64,000 nt of DNA. Origin: Rhodanobacter sp. AS-Z3 (GTDB lineage: Bacteria > Pseudomonadota > Gammaproteobacteria > Xanthomonadales > Rhodanobacteraceae). A program made the position numbers and the translations under genes. Within the stretch, counting starts at the first letter, position 1. Each line of letters opens with the position of its first letter. The notes under the pieces were generated by a model. The model ran no database searches, had not been told where the DNA came from, and was given only the letters and a program-made list of their open reading frames with translations. This document shows, piece by piece, positions 17,210 to 26,247 of the stretch. The stretch spans positions 2,069,001-2,133,000 of the forward strand of contig NZ_CP119392.1 of assembly GCF_029224025.1 (NCBI RefSeq). The letters run 5' to 3'.

Positions 17210-17776
17210 ATGCAACAGCCCGCCATCATCGTGTTCGATGCACTCCAGCGATACCGTGACCAATGGCAGGGGGAATCAGCCGTGGTCGCGCAGTTCGAAG
17301 CATTTCTGCACGCGCACCCGAATGGATTTGATCGCGGCAATCTGTTCGGCCACTTCACCGGCTCCGCCTGGCTGCTGAGTGCCGACGGCCTGCGAGTGCT
17401 GCTCATGCACCATCGCAAGCTGGGGCGTTGGTTGCAACCAGGTGGCCATGCGGATGGCGACCGGGATCTTGCACGGGTGGCCTTGCGCGAGGCGGCAGAA
17501 GAGACCGGTCTGACCAGTCTGTGCATCGAGCAGGACATCTTTGATCTGGACAGGCACCGCATCCTTGCGCGCGGGAACGAGCCGGAGCACTGGCACTACG
17601 ATGTGCGTTACGTGGTGCGTGCGGGCGCGGACGAATCGTTCGTGGTCAATGCCGAGGCGCATGCGCTGGCATGGCGATCGGTGGTCGATGTGGCCGAAGA
17701 CGAGACGCTTGATCCGTCACTGCAGCGGATGGCCCGGAAGTGGCTGGCCCGCATGCAGGGGCACGTTCGCGCGTGA
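17210..17776 (+). CDS. Nudix hydrolase
   Basis: A 188-residue Nudix protein. ATG 17210 is chosen (MQQPAIIVFDALQRY) with AAGGA close upstream. The Nudix box is GGHADGDRDLARVALREAAEETGL; its second half REAAEETG with the metal-binding Glu residues is intact, while the first conserved Glu position is Arg. The N-terminal helix plus GSAWLLSADG and LQPGGHADG are common in a bacterial branch of unknown substrate. It would hydrolyse a nucleoside diphosphate linked to another moiety. It converges on the dioxygenase gene. Confidence 0.87.
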   Translation: MQQPAIIVFDALQRYRDQWQGESAVVAQFEAFLHAHPNGFDRGNLFGHFTGSAWLLSADGLRVLLMHHRKLGRWLQPGGHADGDRDLARVALREAAEETGLTSLCIEQDIFDLDRHRILARGNEPEHWHYDVRYVVRAGADESFVVNAEAHALAWRSVVDVAEDETLDPSLQRMARKWLARMQGHVRA

Positions 17777-17827
17777 TGCTGTTTGGCAGCTTCCCTAACA
17801 GCATCGCGCACAAAGTGCGCTCCTACA
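17775..17827. repeat. stem-loop and GTAG-type REP-like unit
   Basis: GATGCTGTT (17775-17783) pairs perfectly with AACAGCATC (17797-17805). Overlapping it, 17801-17827 read on the minus strand is TGTAGGAGCGCAC, TTT, GTGCGCGATGC, a REP-like hairpin of the same design as the pair at 11771-11843. It lies between convergent genes, and its TAG is the stop of the dioxygenase gene. Confidence 0.65.
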
Positions 17828-18344
17828 GGTACTTCTGCAGCGCCGGATGGACGTGACCGCAGGCGTCACAGGTGCGTGCATCCACCGAGCGATAGAAACG
17901 TTCGAACACCGGCGGAAAGTCACTCTCGATGCTGTCGAGGGTGAAGTACTCCTCGTACAGCTTGTGATTGCATTGCTCGCAGAACCACATCAGGCCATCC
18001 TTCTCGCCAGCCACGCGGCGACGCTCGATCACCAAGCCGATCGAGCCGGCGGAACGGTTGGGTGAGTGCGGCACGCGCGGCGGCAGGTAGAACATTTCGC
18101 CGGCACGCATCGGGATGTCGCGAGCTGCGCCGTCGTCCTGCACCTTCAGCGTGATTTCGCCTTCGAGCTGGTAGAAAAACTCGGGCCCTTCGTCATAGTG
18201 ATAATCGGTGCGTGCATTCGGGCCGCCGACGATCATGATGATGAAGTCGCCATCGACAATGCACTTGTTGCCGACCGGCGGTTTCAACAGGTGGCGGTGT
18301 TCGTCGATCCAGCGTTCAAGATTCAGGGGCGGCAGCAGGGCCAT
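17823..18344 (-). CDS. nbaC: 3-hydroxyanthranilate 3,4-dioxygenase
   Basis: A 173-residue cupin dioxygenase that opens the ring of 3-hydroxyanthranilate in kynurenine-derived NAD synthesis or tryptophan catabolism. Fe ligands fit His49 and Glu55 ([11 protein letters not shown]) and His93 (PPRVPHSP). The second, rubredoxin-like metal site of bacterial enzymes is complete: FCEQC (Cys122, Cys125) and TCDAC (Cys159, Cys162). No other kynurenine pathway gene is adjacent. The stop codon lies inside a REP-like element. Confidence 0.93.
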   Translation of the reverse strand: MALLPPLNLERWIDEHRHLLKPPVGNKCIVDGDFIIMIVGGPNARTDYHYDEGPEFFYQLEGEITLKVQDDGAARDIPMRAGEMFYLPPRVPHSPNRSAGSIGLVIERRRVAGEKDGLMWFCEQCNHKLYEEYFTLDSIESDFPPVFERFYRSVDARTCDACGHVHPALQKYL

Positions 18345-18393
18345 GCGGAGTGCTCGCGAAAAACCAGCTCGCACGATAACCCTGCCATCGCCA

Positions 18394-18425
18394 CAAAAAA
18401 AGCCGCCCGGCGTCAACCGGGCGGC
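18394..18425 (-). terminator. intrinsic terminator of the fasciclin gene
   Basis: GCCGCCCGG (18402-18410), a six-base loop and CCGGGCGGC (18417-18425) form a 9-bp stem. On the minus strand it is followed by a run of seven T, 29 bases after the fasciclin stop. Confidence 0.85.
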
Positions 18426-18453
18426 GTTGGTCAGTCGATCGTAGCGGATGCTG

Positions 18454-19047
18454 TTACGGCATCAGCACCTTGTCGATCACGAAGATCTCGCCATTGGACT
18501 GGGTCACATCGGCAATCGTGATGTTGGCAACATTGCCCTTGGCGTCGGTGACAGTCCACTTGCCGTTCTTGCCGGCCACGGTGATCGAGTCACCTTCGAC
18601 GGTCTTCAGCATCGCCTTGCCACCATTCGCCTTGGCCAGTTTGGCCAGATCGTGCGCAGTGTATTTGCCGGCCACCACGTGGTACGTGAGGATCTTGGTC
18701 AGCGTGGCCTTGTTTTCGGGCTTCAGCAGGTTGTCGACGGTACCGGCAGGCAGTGCAGCGAATGCCTCGTTGGTGGGGGCGAATACGGTGAACGGACCGG
18801 CGCCTTCGAGCGTCTCGACCAGTCCGGCAGCCTTCACCGCAGCCACCAGCGTGGTGTGATCCTTCGAGTTCACCGCATTCTCGATGATGTTCTTCGACGG
18901 ATACATTGCGGCACCGCCGACCATCACGGTCTTCTGCATGCTCATCGAGTCCATCTGGCCAGCGAAGGCCATCGGCATCACGGCTGCAGTGGTCAGTGCG
19001 ATGGAAAGGCCTACGGCCAGGGCGCGCATGCGGGAATGAGTCTTCAT
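18454..19047 (-). CDS. fasciclin domain protein, secreted
   Basis: A 197-residue exported protein with one FAS1 domain. Start ATG 19047 follows a GGAG site. The signal peptide ends near MAFAGQM. The FAS1 boxes are present: [20 protein letters not shown] (H1) and [16 protein letters not shown] with the conserved Tyr-His (H2), then [10 protein letters not shown] at the end. Bacterial FAS1 proteins mediate adhesion or cell-surface interaction. The gene is followed by its own terminator. Confidence 0.9.
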   Translation of the reverse strand: MKTHSRMRALAVGLSIALTTAAVMPMAFAGQMDSMSMQKTVMVGGAAMYPSKNIIENAVNSKDHTTLVAAVKAAGLVETLEGAGPFTVFAPTNEAFAALPAGTVDNLLKPENKATLTKILTYHVVAGKYTAHDLAKLAKANGGKAMLKTVEGDSITVAGKNGKWTVTDAKGNVANITIADVTQSNGEIFVIDKVLMP

Positions 19048-19174
19048 GAAGTTCTCCAGGATTTTCCGCTTCGCGGATTGGAAGCACCTGTAGATACGCG
19101 CCGTTCCGTGGAACGGATGCAACGCGATCGCCGGCAATTCAGCGAAGTGAATTCCAGGCGAAGACGCGGATTGA

Positions 19175-21067
19175 TCAGACCTCGAGCGTGGCGAGGTCGC
19201 CTTTCTCTTCCAGCCAGGCCTTGCGGTCGCCGGCACGCTTCTTGGCCAGCAGCATGTCCATCAACTTGTTGGTGCCATCGTCCTCGTCACCGATGGTCAA
19301 TTGCACCAGTCGGCGCGTATCCGGATGGATGGTGGACTCGCGCAATTGCGGCGGGTTCATTTCGCCCAGACCCTTGAAGCGGGTGGTGCTGACCGCGCCC
19401 TTCATCTTCTCTCGCTCGATCCGCTGCAGCATGGATTCCTTTTCGCCTTCGTCGAGGCAATAGAAAACCTGCTTGCCCACGTCAACGCGGAACAGCGGCG
19501 GCATCGCCACAAATACGTGGCCTTCGCGGACCAACTTGGGGAAGTGCTTCAGGAACAAGGCAGACAGCAGGGTGGCGATGTGCAGGCCATCGGAGTCTGC
19601 ATCCGCCAGGATCACCACCTTGCCGTAGCGCAGGCCGGACAAATCGTCCTTGCCCGGATCACAGCCGATCGCGACAGCAAGGTTGTGCACTTCTTCCGAG
19701 GCCAGCACCGACGTGGATTCCACTTCCCAGGTATTGAGGATCTTGCCGCGCAACGGCAGGATCGCCTGAAACTCCTTGTCGCGTGCCTGCTTGGCGCTAC
19801 CGCCAGCGGAGTCGCCCTCGACCAGAAACAATTCAGTGCGGCTCAGATCGGTGGCGGTGCAGTCGGCCAGCTTGCCTGGCAACTGCGGGCCCTGGGTAAT
19901 CTTCTTGCGTACGATCTGCTTGGCGGCCTTCAGGCGCGCACTGGCGCGCTCGATGGCAAGCTGGGCAATGCGTTCGCCGGTATCCACGTTCTGGTTCAGC
20001 CACAGACTGAAGGCATCGTGGATGACGTTTTCGATCAGTCCGGCCGCATGGCGCGAAGACAAGCGCTCCTTGGTCTGGCCGGCGAATTGCGGATCTTCCA
20101 GCCGTGCGGACAACACGAAGGCGATGCGCTCCCACACGTCTTCCGGCGCCAGCTTCACGCCGCGCGGCAACAAGTTGCGGATGTCGCAGAACTCGCGGAC
20201 GGCGGTAGTCAGACCGGTGCGCAAGCCGTTGACGTGGGTGCCACCTTGCGCGGTGGGGATCAGGTTGACGTAGCTTTCCTGCACCAGTTCGCCTTCGGGC
20301 AACCAGGCCAGCGCCACTTCCATGCCTTCGGCGTTGCGCGCCATCTGGTGCACGAACAAATCATTCGGCAACGCTTCGTTGCCCTCGAGCTCGCCACGCA
20401 GATAATCGCGCAGGCCATCTTCGTAATGCCACTCGATGATTTCGCCGCTGGCTTCGTCGGTGAGCTTCATGTTGAGGCCAGCGCACAACACGGCCTTGGC
20501 GCGTAGCAAATGCTTCAGCTTGCCCAGCGATATCTTGGGTGAGTCGAAATACTTCGCTTCGGGCCAGAAGTGCAAGGTGGTGCCGGTGCGCTTCTTGCCG
20601 ACCGTGCCGATCACTTCCAGCGGGCTGACCATGTCGCCATGCTCGAACGCCATCGCGTATTCGGAACCGTCGCGACGAATGTTCACTTCGACGCGATCGG
20701 ACAACGCGTTGACTACCGACACGCCGACGCCATGCAGACCACCGGAGAAACTGTAGTTCTTGCCGCTGAATTTACCGCCTGCGTGCAGCCGGGTCATGAT
20801 CAGCTCGACGCCAGAGACGCCTTCCTCCGGGTGGATGTCCACCGGCATGCCACGGCCGTCATCGCTTACGGACACCGAGCCATCGGTATGCAGAATCACT
20901 TCGATCGAACTGGCGTGACCGGCCAGCGCCTCGTCCACCGAGTTGTCCACCACTTCCTGCACCAGATGGTTCGGTCGGCTGGTGTCGGTATACATGCCCG
21001 GGCGGCGTTTGACCGGGTCCAGGCCGGACAGGACTTCAATATCGGCGGCGTTGTAGCGACTGCTCAT
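19175..21067 (-). CDS. parE: DNA topoisomerase IV subunit B
   Basis: A 630-residue ATPase subunit of topoisomerase IV, which with ParC decatenates replicated chromosomes. Start ATG 21067 ([13 protein letters not shown]) is standard; the longer frame to 21127 is not. The GHKL ATP site is seen in [13 protein letters not shown] and [15 protein letters not shown], the TOPRIM segment in [16 protein letters not shown] and [16 protein letters not shown], and the C-terminal [13 protein letters not shown] is the GyrB/ParE family hallmark. Length is typical of proteobacterial ParE, not GyrB. Confidence 0.97.
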   Translation of the reverse strand: MSSRYNAADIEVLSGLDPVKRRPGMYTDTSRPNHLVQEVVDNSVDEALAGHASSIEVILHTDGSVSVSDDGRGMPVDIHPEEGVSGVELIMTRLHAGGKFSGKNYSFSGGLHGVGVSVVNALSDRVEVNIRRDGSEYAMAFEHGDMVSPLEVIGTVGKKRTGTTLHFWPEAKYFDSPKISLGKLKHLLRAKAVLCAGLNMKLTDEASGEIIEWHYEDGLRDYLRGELEGNEALPNDLFVHQMARNAEGMEVALAWLPEGELVQESYVNLIPTAQGGTHVNGLRTGLTTAVREFCDIRNLLPRGVKLAPEDVWERIAFVLSARLEDPQFAGQTKERLSSRHAAGLIENVIHDAFSLWLNQNVDTGERIAQLAIERASARLKAAKQIVRKKITQGPQLPGKLADCTATDLSRTELFLVEGDSAGGSAKQARDKEFQAILPLRGKILNTWEVESTSVLASEEVHNLAVAIGCDPGKDDLSGLRYGKVVILADADSDGLHIATLLSALFLKHFPKLVREGHVFVAMPPLFRVDVGKQVFYCLDEGEKESMLQRIEREKMKGAVSTTRFKGLGEMNPPQLRESTIHPDTRRLVQLTIGDEDDGTNKLMDMLLAKKRAGDRKAWLEEKGDLATLEV

Positions 21068-21190
21068 GCGTGTGTTTCGATGGTGACAAGACGGCAAAGC
21101 ATGGCCGGCACGGGTGGGTAGGGTCAAGTTGATCTTGGCGCGAATCAGGTGTTTTGGGGCAATCGACTCAATAGCGCTAGAACCTCAAGC

Positions 21191-21213
21191 ATGCTACTCA
21201 GAGTCTGTAGCAT
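21191..21213. promoter_or_regulatory. candidate operator of the R-M controller protein
   Basis: ATGCTAC (21191-21197) and GTAGCAT (21207-21213) are perfect inverted 7-bp arms around a 9-base centre, 48 bases before the XRE gene. Controller proteins of type II R-M systems bind dyads like this to time nuclease expression. Confidence 0.5.
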
Positions 21214-21260
21214 CAAAGTCATCGCCCGAAAAGAATGGTCTCTCGACAACTGGTCCAACG

Positions 21261-21515
21261 ATGCCAAGAGAGCCAAGTCCCTCACTTCTAGCCATCCTTG
21301 CTGAAAACGTTCGGTCGTTTCGTAAACAGCATGGTTACTCGCAAGAGCAGTTGGCTGATCTATGTGAGCTTCATCGAACGTATATCGGGTCGGTGGAGCG
21401 CGAGGAACGCAATGTCTCATTGAGCACGATCGAGGTCCTCGCTGAGGCTCTCGGGGTCAGCGTCCCGGAATTGCTGACCCAGGGAGTAGGACGTGAGCGA
21501 GGAAAAGTATCCTGA
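21261..21515 (+). CDS. XRE family regulator, probable R-M controller (C) protein
   Basis: An 84-residue helix-turn-helix protein, started at ATG 21261. The HTH reads HGYSQEQLADLCELHRTYIG and SVEREERNVSLSTIEVLAEA follows, the same layout as C proteins of type II restriction-modification systems. Its 3' end overlaps the nuclease gene by 23 bases, so translation of the two is probably coupled. A dyad upstream could be its binding site. No strong ribosome-binding site is seen. C proteins delay nuclease production until methylation is established. Confidence 0.82.
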   Translation: MPREPSPSLLAILAENVRSFRKQHGYSQEQLADLCELHRTYIGSVEREERNVSLSTIEVLAEALGVSVPELLTQGVGRERGKVS

Positions 21516-22539
21516 CTACAAGAGTGCGATTGCGTCGTCGGGCAAGAGCATATGCGAGCCTATTGACGTCGGGGATGCCGAATACTGGGTTCCGGCGCAA
21601 CGTCTTGAAAAAATGCTCAACGACGAACTCTGCGGCAAGAGTTTGGCAGGCCTAGCCCTTCGTACGAGGTCTAAGATCGTCAAGAGCGCCGTCTGCGAGG
21701 CGCTTGGCTATCCCGTGCCGAAGTCCTTCAAGAGGACGCAGCCGCGATTTCCAGGACAGCAGCTCGACGTCTACGTGCAGAAGACATTGAATCTTCAGAT
21801 ATGGAACGAACAGCTCGCGGTTGCACGACGCTACGCGATCATCCAAGTAAGCCCGGACGATGTGATTACACGGGTGAAGGTAGTGGGGGGGCCACAGTTG
21901 GCGGTGCTGGATACGACCGGAACCATCACGACTAAGTATCAGGCTCGTCTGGAGCCAAGCTCCCAGACGCACGAGCTGGTTTCCTCGCAAGATACCCAGT
22001 CGATGATGCAACACATTGGAAAGGGCGTGACGCTTGGTCCTGCAGTAAGTCCCGTCCAGCAGCCCGAGACTGGGGGGATGCTTCCTATTCGGGAAATTTT
22101 CGACAGGCTTTCGCCGTTGGTTGGCAGGAGGTTTCCAGATCCGGGTGCAGATCAGGATCGCAACCGTGGTGCTGCACTTCATCGACTTGTCTGTCAGCAA
22201 TTGGGATACCAGCGCTATGAGGACAACGGGCAATTCCCTGACATTCCAAATCAGTTGCTGGAGTTGAAGTTGCAGACTTCTCCCACGATTGATCTGGGAC
22301 TCGTCCAGCCCACGAGCGAAGAACGTTTGGATGTGGGCCGGATTGGTTCGCTGCAACCACGGCATTGCGATACCCGTTATGCGTTGTTTTGCGCGGTGAC
22401 GAACGGCGTGCAAGTAACGTTGACGCATTTGTTTGTCACTACGGGAGCCGACTTTTTTAGGCGTTTCAGACGTTTCGAGGGAAATGTCACTAATGGCAAG
22501 ATCCAGATCCCGTTACCTAGGGATTTTTTCGACCGTTAG
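21493..22539 (+). CDS. type II restriction endonuclease, PD-(D/E)XK fold
   Basis: A 348-residue protein starting at GTG 21493 behind AGGGAGTAGGAC. The catalytic core is visible at FPDIPNQLLELKLQ, with Asp250, Glu257 and Lys259 in a PD-x(6)-ExK arrangement. Flanking segments DTRYALFCAVTNG and IQIPLPRDFF support a nuclease domain at the C-terminus. The N-terminal half probably reads DNA. Recognition sequence unknown. It is identified as the nuclease mainly by that motif and by its place between the controller and methylase. Its 3' end overlaps the methylase gene by 27 bases, tail to tail. Confidence 0.8.
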   Translation: MSEEKYPDYKSAIASSGKSICEPIDVGDAEYWVPAQRLEKMLNDELCGKSLAGLALRTRSKIVKSAVCEALGYPVPKSFKRTQPRFPGQQLDVYVQKTLNLQIWNEQLAVARRYAIIQVSPDDVITRVKVVGGPQLAVLDTTGTITTKYQARLEPSSQTHELVSSQDTQSMMQHIGKGVTLGPAVSPVQQPETGGMLPIREIFDRLSPLVGRRFPDPGADQDRNRGAALHRLVCQQLGYQRYEDNGQFPDIPNQLLELKLQTSPTIDLGLVQPTSEERLDVGRIGSLQPRHCDTRYALFCAVTNGVQVTLTHLFVTTGADFFRRFRRFEGNVTNGKIQIPLPRDFFDR

Positions 22540-24252
22540 TCCAAACGCCCGCCAAACCAGCGAATCTAGGTCGCGGGCAAGTCGGTCGGCTTCGGGAGAG
22601 GGCACTTGGGCATGTATGGCCTGGGCCAGTTGCGCGATGGCTCTGGCTTCCTTGCGCGCTGGATTGGGCAAGGGAAATTGCTCGACGTATTGCGTGATGA
22701 AACGGCGGCGGCCGGCGTATAACTTGTTGTTGAAACGGTGATCGTAGAACGCCTCGATGAAAGTCGAGTTGGCGATTGCGAGGGCAAGCCAGAGCAAGTC
22801 GCCTTCGCCCTCTTTCTCGCATTGCAGCCAGTAACATTCGCCATTCACCACGCCGCCATCGGTGTCCATCCAGAACACGGGCTTGTCGGAGATGTCAGGA
22901 AATACAAGCTTTGGCGATGACCAAGCGGCGGGGTCTTGTGGGACCCACAACTCGTACCAGCGGCGTCCCGCAGCGATGACGTAGTTTCTCGCCTCCAACG
23001 TCTCCCGATGCTGTTCAAGGTAACTGGCGGCTTTTGGGTAAAGAGCGAGATCCACCGCCGAACGCATGCCGCCGATCACTGCATGTGGATACAGGATTTC
23101 CTTGATCTGATTTGTTTTTGACGGGACGCTGGCCTTGAACCGTCGTGCACAGTGACGTGTGATTAGGGGCCGCAACAGCTCCGGTCGGCCATCCGGAAGG
23201 CTGTTCCAGTCGCTCCGGATGAAAACTTTGTCGGCAGTGGATTTCACGCCGACGCGAATCTTGCCGATTCGTCGGAAAGTCGCCCAAGTATGGGCCTCGA
23301 CGGTAGCGAGCCATTGGTCGCTGCTGTGCGTGGCAATGCGCCAGATGCCTTCCCTTTCTCCACCGTTATCCAATTGCCCATGCCGGACGCGGAAATGGCG
23401 ACCATCCGGGATGGCCACGACGGTATCGTCGTCCGCGGTCAGTGCCGCGAGTGCGTCGGGTGCTTCGGACTGGGCGGGGTCGCGGGTTTCATAGATCGAG
23501 GAAAACGTGGTTCGATCAAGCGGCGACTCGTGCTGTTTGGCCGTTCCGCGGGCCAACAATACAGAAGGCAAAACGGCTGCATCGAAGAGCTTGGTGTCGC
23601 CCAAATCCCACGCGTGCACAAGGTTGAAGCGTGACAGTAATTCGCGACGCACCGTCTGACCCGACTTGGTAGTCATGAATCTGTTGGATGTGATGACGCC
23701 TGCGATACCATCCTCGGCCAGTACCCTAGATATACCAAGGAGGAACGGGTAATACAGATCAACCCTCCCGGTGAGGCCAAAGCTATGCGCCAGTTGCTGA
23801 GCCTGTTGTGCACCCATGATTTGGGTGCGAACGTATGGGGGATTGGCGATCACCAAGTCGAAAGGGGCTTGCGCTCTTCCGGCCAGAAACAAATCGCCGC
23901 CTCCCGCGAGATTGAGGACATGATCCAAGAAGTCCTCTCTTTGTAGGGAAATTTCTAATTCGGGAAAGTCAAGCTGCAGCCGCCGTGACGCCATCTCGAT
24001 GGCAATAGGGTCTGTATCGTAGCCGAGCACTTGGACCCGTTTGCGGGCTTCGACGGGCAAGCATTTGATCAGCGCATCGAGCAACGCTCCATCGCCGACC
24101 GCGGGGTCGAGAATACGTATAGTCCCGTGAGATGGGAGCGACGCAACCCGTACCATCTGATCAGCGACAAATTCCGCGAAGAGTGCCGGCGTATAAGTCG
24201 CACCTGCGGATTTCTGCTGATTTACCTGGCTGTATCGCTGGTGCTTGGTCAA
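22513..24252 (-). CDS. N6-adenine DNA methyltransferase, Eco57I/TaqI type
   Basis: A 579-residue modification enzyme. The SAM site is RILDPAVGDGALLDAL (residues 47-61) and the adenine-specific catalytic motif is ANPPYVRTQ (NPPY at 137-140), preceded by a LGYDTDPIA acidic loop. The C-terminal half would be the target recognition domain. Start is TTG 24252, since an in-frame stop lies just upstream and no better codon is available; this weak start may be wrong. It protects host DNA from the convergent nuclease. Confidence 0.88.
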   Translation of the reverse strand: MTKHQRYSQVNQQKSAGATYTPALFAEFVADQMVRVASLPSHGTIRILDPAVGDGALLDALIKCLPVEARKRVQVLGYDTDPIAIEMASRRLQLDFPELEISLQREDFLDHVLNLAGGGDLFLAGRAQAPFDLVIANPPYVRTQIMGAQQAQQLAHSFGLTGRVDLYYPFLLGISRVLAEDGIAGVITSNRFMTTKSGQTVRRELLSRFNLVHAWDLGDTKLFDAAVLPSVLLARGTAKQHESPLDRTTFSSIYETRDPAQSEAPDALAALTADDDTVVAIPDGRHFRVRHGQLDNGGEREGIWRIATHSSDQWLATVEAHTWATFRRIGKIRVGVKSTADKVFIRSDWNSLPDGRPELLRPLITRHCARRFKASVPSKTNQIKEILYPHAVIGGMRSAVDLALYPKAASYLEQHRETLEARNYVIAAGRRWYELWVPQDPAAWSSPKLVFPDISDKPVFWMDTDGGVVNGECYWLQCEKEGEGDLLWLALAIANSTFIEAFYDHRFNNKLYAGRRRFITQYVEQFPLPNPARKEARAIAQLAQAIHAQVPSPEADRLARDLDSLVWRAFGLTVEKIPR

Positions 24253-24279
24253 GGGTGGGCCAATTTATGTTTGCTACTC

Positions 24280-25281
24280 ATGGTCATCAATGTTGGCATG
24301 AATGCATTTGGCAAACAAGATTCGAGCAGCGGTAGAAGCGAGCTCGAGTGGATCGGTGTTGGCGAAGCGTGGCTGGCGGCGGCTCCTGCACCCTCGCCGC
24401 AAGCTCAGCCACAAATCAACCGCTTCGCCATCACGCATGCGGCCAGTTTGCTCGCGCGCGGCCACGTGGCCATGTTTGTCCTGTTGCTGATGGCCATCGT
24501 CGCCTATGTCAGCAAGGGCCGTGGAAGCATGCGTGAGCTCGCCGAGAAGGCCAGCCATGGCCGGTTGGGACGGAAGTTTGGCGAATGGCTGCTGAAAAAT
24601 GAGGCGAAGCTCAAAGCCGATCCGAGACTGCGGCCGGTGGAGCCTGTGCGGAGCACCACTGCTCCAAAAGCAAACGAGGCGCCCGGAGCATCACGTCCAC
24701 GCCCTCGCCAGGAGACCAAGGCGGCACCGGAATCAAAAGCGCCACCGACCATGGCACGCAAGAAAGTCCCCTGTTTCAAGGCACAGAAGCTGCCACCCGG
24801 AAAGTTCGCGGAGATGGATCGGCAACTTCTCGCGCAACAAGGCGGCTTGAACAAGATGACCGTCCAGGACTATCTGGATGGGCGCGCACGTTATGCTGTG
24901 GATAAGCGCAAGGGGGCAGGCGCGGCAGCGCTTAAGGCACGTAAAAAGTATCAGGCGCGAATGGAGCGCTTGCTGACGGCCGCCCATGTGCAAGCGGGTA
25001 CCAATCCTCGTACCGCAAAAATCCTGGCTCAGGAAGCAGCGGCTGATCACTTCAAGACACAGGATGCACTACACAACCCGGACATGGTGGCTGGAGGGAG
25101 ATCGACTGCGATTGACGGAATGGGTGACTCCCCGGCGAACAGGACGATCGGTAGGCAATGGAACAAGGGGGCATTCGAAGGAATGACCCGTGTGAAACAT
25201 ATGGATGACGCGGCGCTGAAGGTGCCGGTGGCGGAAAGAAGCAGCACCTTGATGAATGTAGATTTGCATCGTTGCAAGTGA
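24280..25281 (+). CDS. polymorphic toxin with Ntox15 (Tde1-like) DNase domain, probably 5'-truncated
   Basis: The C-terminal ~170 residues match toxin family 15: LPPGKFAEMDRQLLAQQGGL, MTVQDYLDGRARY, then the catalytic HxxD as ALHNPDMVAGG (His265, Asp268) and GRQWNKGAFEG. Agrobacterium Tde1, a type VI secretion DNase, has this domain. Upstream are a hydrophobic segment (HVAMFVLLLMAIVAYVS, about 62-78) and a Pro/Ala-rich linker. No ribosome-binding site precedes ATG 24280, and the frame continues upstream only as antisense of the methylase. I infer the true 5' part was lost at the R-M boundary. No delivery domain (PAAR, VgrG, Rhs) remains. Confidence 0.8.
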   Translation: MVINVGMNAFGKQDSSSGRSELEWIGVGEAWLAAAPAPSPQAQPQINRFAITHAASLLARGHVAMFVLLLMAIVAYVSKGRGSMRELAEKASHGRLGRKFGEWLLKNEAKLKADPRLRPVEPVRSTTAPKANEAPGASRPRPRQETKAAPESKAPPTMARKKVPCFKAQKLPPGKFAEMDRQLLAQQGGLNKMTVQDYLDGRARYAVDKRKGAGAAALKARKKYQARMERLLTAAHVQAGTNPRTAKILAQEAAADHFKTQDALHNPDMVAGGRSTAIDGMGDSPANRTIGRQWNKGAFEGMTRVKHMDDAALKVPVAERSSTLMNVDLHRCK

Positions 25282-25287
25282 GGATTT

Positions 25288-25965
25288 ATGGATCAGGAAT
25301 TCAACTACTTTTACAATGATCAAGGCTTTGGCCCTGCGCTCAAGAAGCAGGACGTTCCAAAATCAAGCATCGAAAAATATCGCGGTAAACTGCCTGACCA
25401 ACTGCTCCAGTATTGGAATGAATACGGTTGGTGTGGTTACGGCAATGGCCTGATCTGGATTATTGATCCCGACGAATACGCTCCAGTTGTCGACGCGTGG
25501 CTGGAAGGCACACCATTTGAAGGTCGGGATAGCTATCACGCCATCGCTGTCAGTGCTTTTGGAGAGTTGTTCTTGTGGGGTGAGACGACAGGTCTCGCCA
25601 TTTCCATATCGTCCTTGTGGGGCATGATATTTCCTGGTGATGAAAGTGCGGCAGTGGCGGAAGGCAAGGGTGATTTGATGATCCGCGGATTTTTTGTCGG
25701 ACTTGACAAAGACATGCTTGATGAAAGCGATGATGCCGAGCATCCATTGTTTGATCGTGCTGTAAAAAAGCTCGGTGTGCTCAGCGCCGGTCAGATGTAC
25801 GGACTGGTGCCAGCTCTTGCATTGGGTGGCTCTTGCGACCTGAAACATCTGGAAAAGGTGGACGCCGTAACCCACCTGATCATGCTGGCTCAATTGGGTG
25901 AGCGGCAGATCATGCAAGACGTTGTTGCTGATGCCAAGGCTGCGGGCCTGCTTGACGGGCTCTGA
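25288..25965 (+). CDS. immunity protein, GAD-like/DUF1851 (Tdi1-like)
   Basis: A 225-residue cytoplasmic protein six bases after the toxin stop, with GAGG before its ATG. The N-terminal half (KYRGKLPDQLLQYWNEYGWC, then GLIWIIDPDEYAPVVDAWL) is the GAD-like domain, and FGELFLWGETTGL with FDRAVKKLGVLSAGQMYGLV matches the DUF1851 part. This is the architecture of Tdi1, which neutralises the Tde1 toxin by binding it. The pairing strongly supports a cognate toxin-immunity module. Unlike the toxin, this gene looks intact. Confidence 0.85.
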   Translation: MDQEFNYFYNDQGFGPALKKQDVPKSSIEKYRGKLPDQLLQYWNEYGWCGYGNGLIWIIDPDEYAPVVDAWLEGTPFEGRDSYHAIAVSAFGELFLWGETTGLAISISSLWGMIFPGDESAAVAEGKGDLMIRGFFVGLDKDMLDESDDAEHPLFDRAVKKLGVLSAGQMYGLVPALALGGSCDLKHLEKVDAVTHLIMLAQLGERQIMQDVVADAKAAGLLDGL

Positions 25966-26247
25966 TGCCTCGATGAATGGCACGCCGGGTTTCGGAGTTT
26001 TTGCTGCATCGCTTCCGGAATCGAGGGACAGGCCAGGGTCAGGTTGCAAGAATTTCATGATAACGATTCATATCAAGTCCGCTGAAAGGGGTGATGTTCA
26101 AGTCGAACGCGGAGCCAGACGGCGAGGAGCAATGGTGTTCTTTGAAGGAAGCAGAGATTGCAAATGAAAATTTCTGGCGGAGTGGATGGACACTAGGGCG
26201 GCGATCGCCCCTTCGATCCCCGGCTATTTGCCCAGTTGCGTCCGCAG

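Noticed and set aside
19301..20506. A 401-codon open frame on the + strand
   Set aside because: Antisense to parE, which is certain from its motifs.
24031..24279. N-terminal extension of the toxin frame to 24031
   Set aside because: These codons are antisense to the N-terminal part of the methylase, whose SAM-binding motif lies there; the overlap makes a real extension unlikely.
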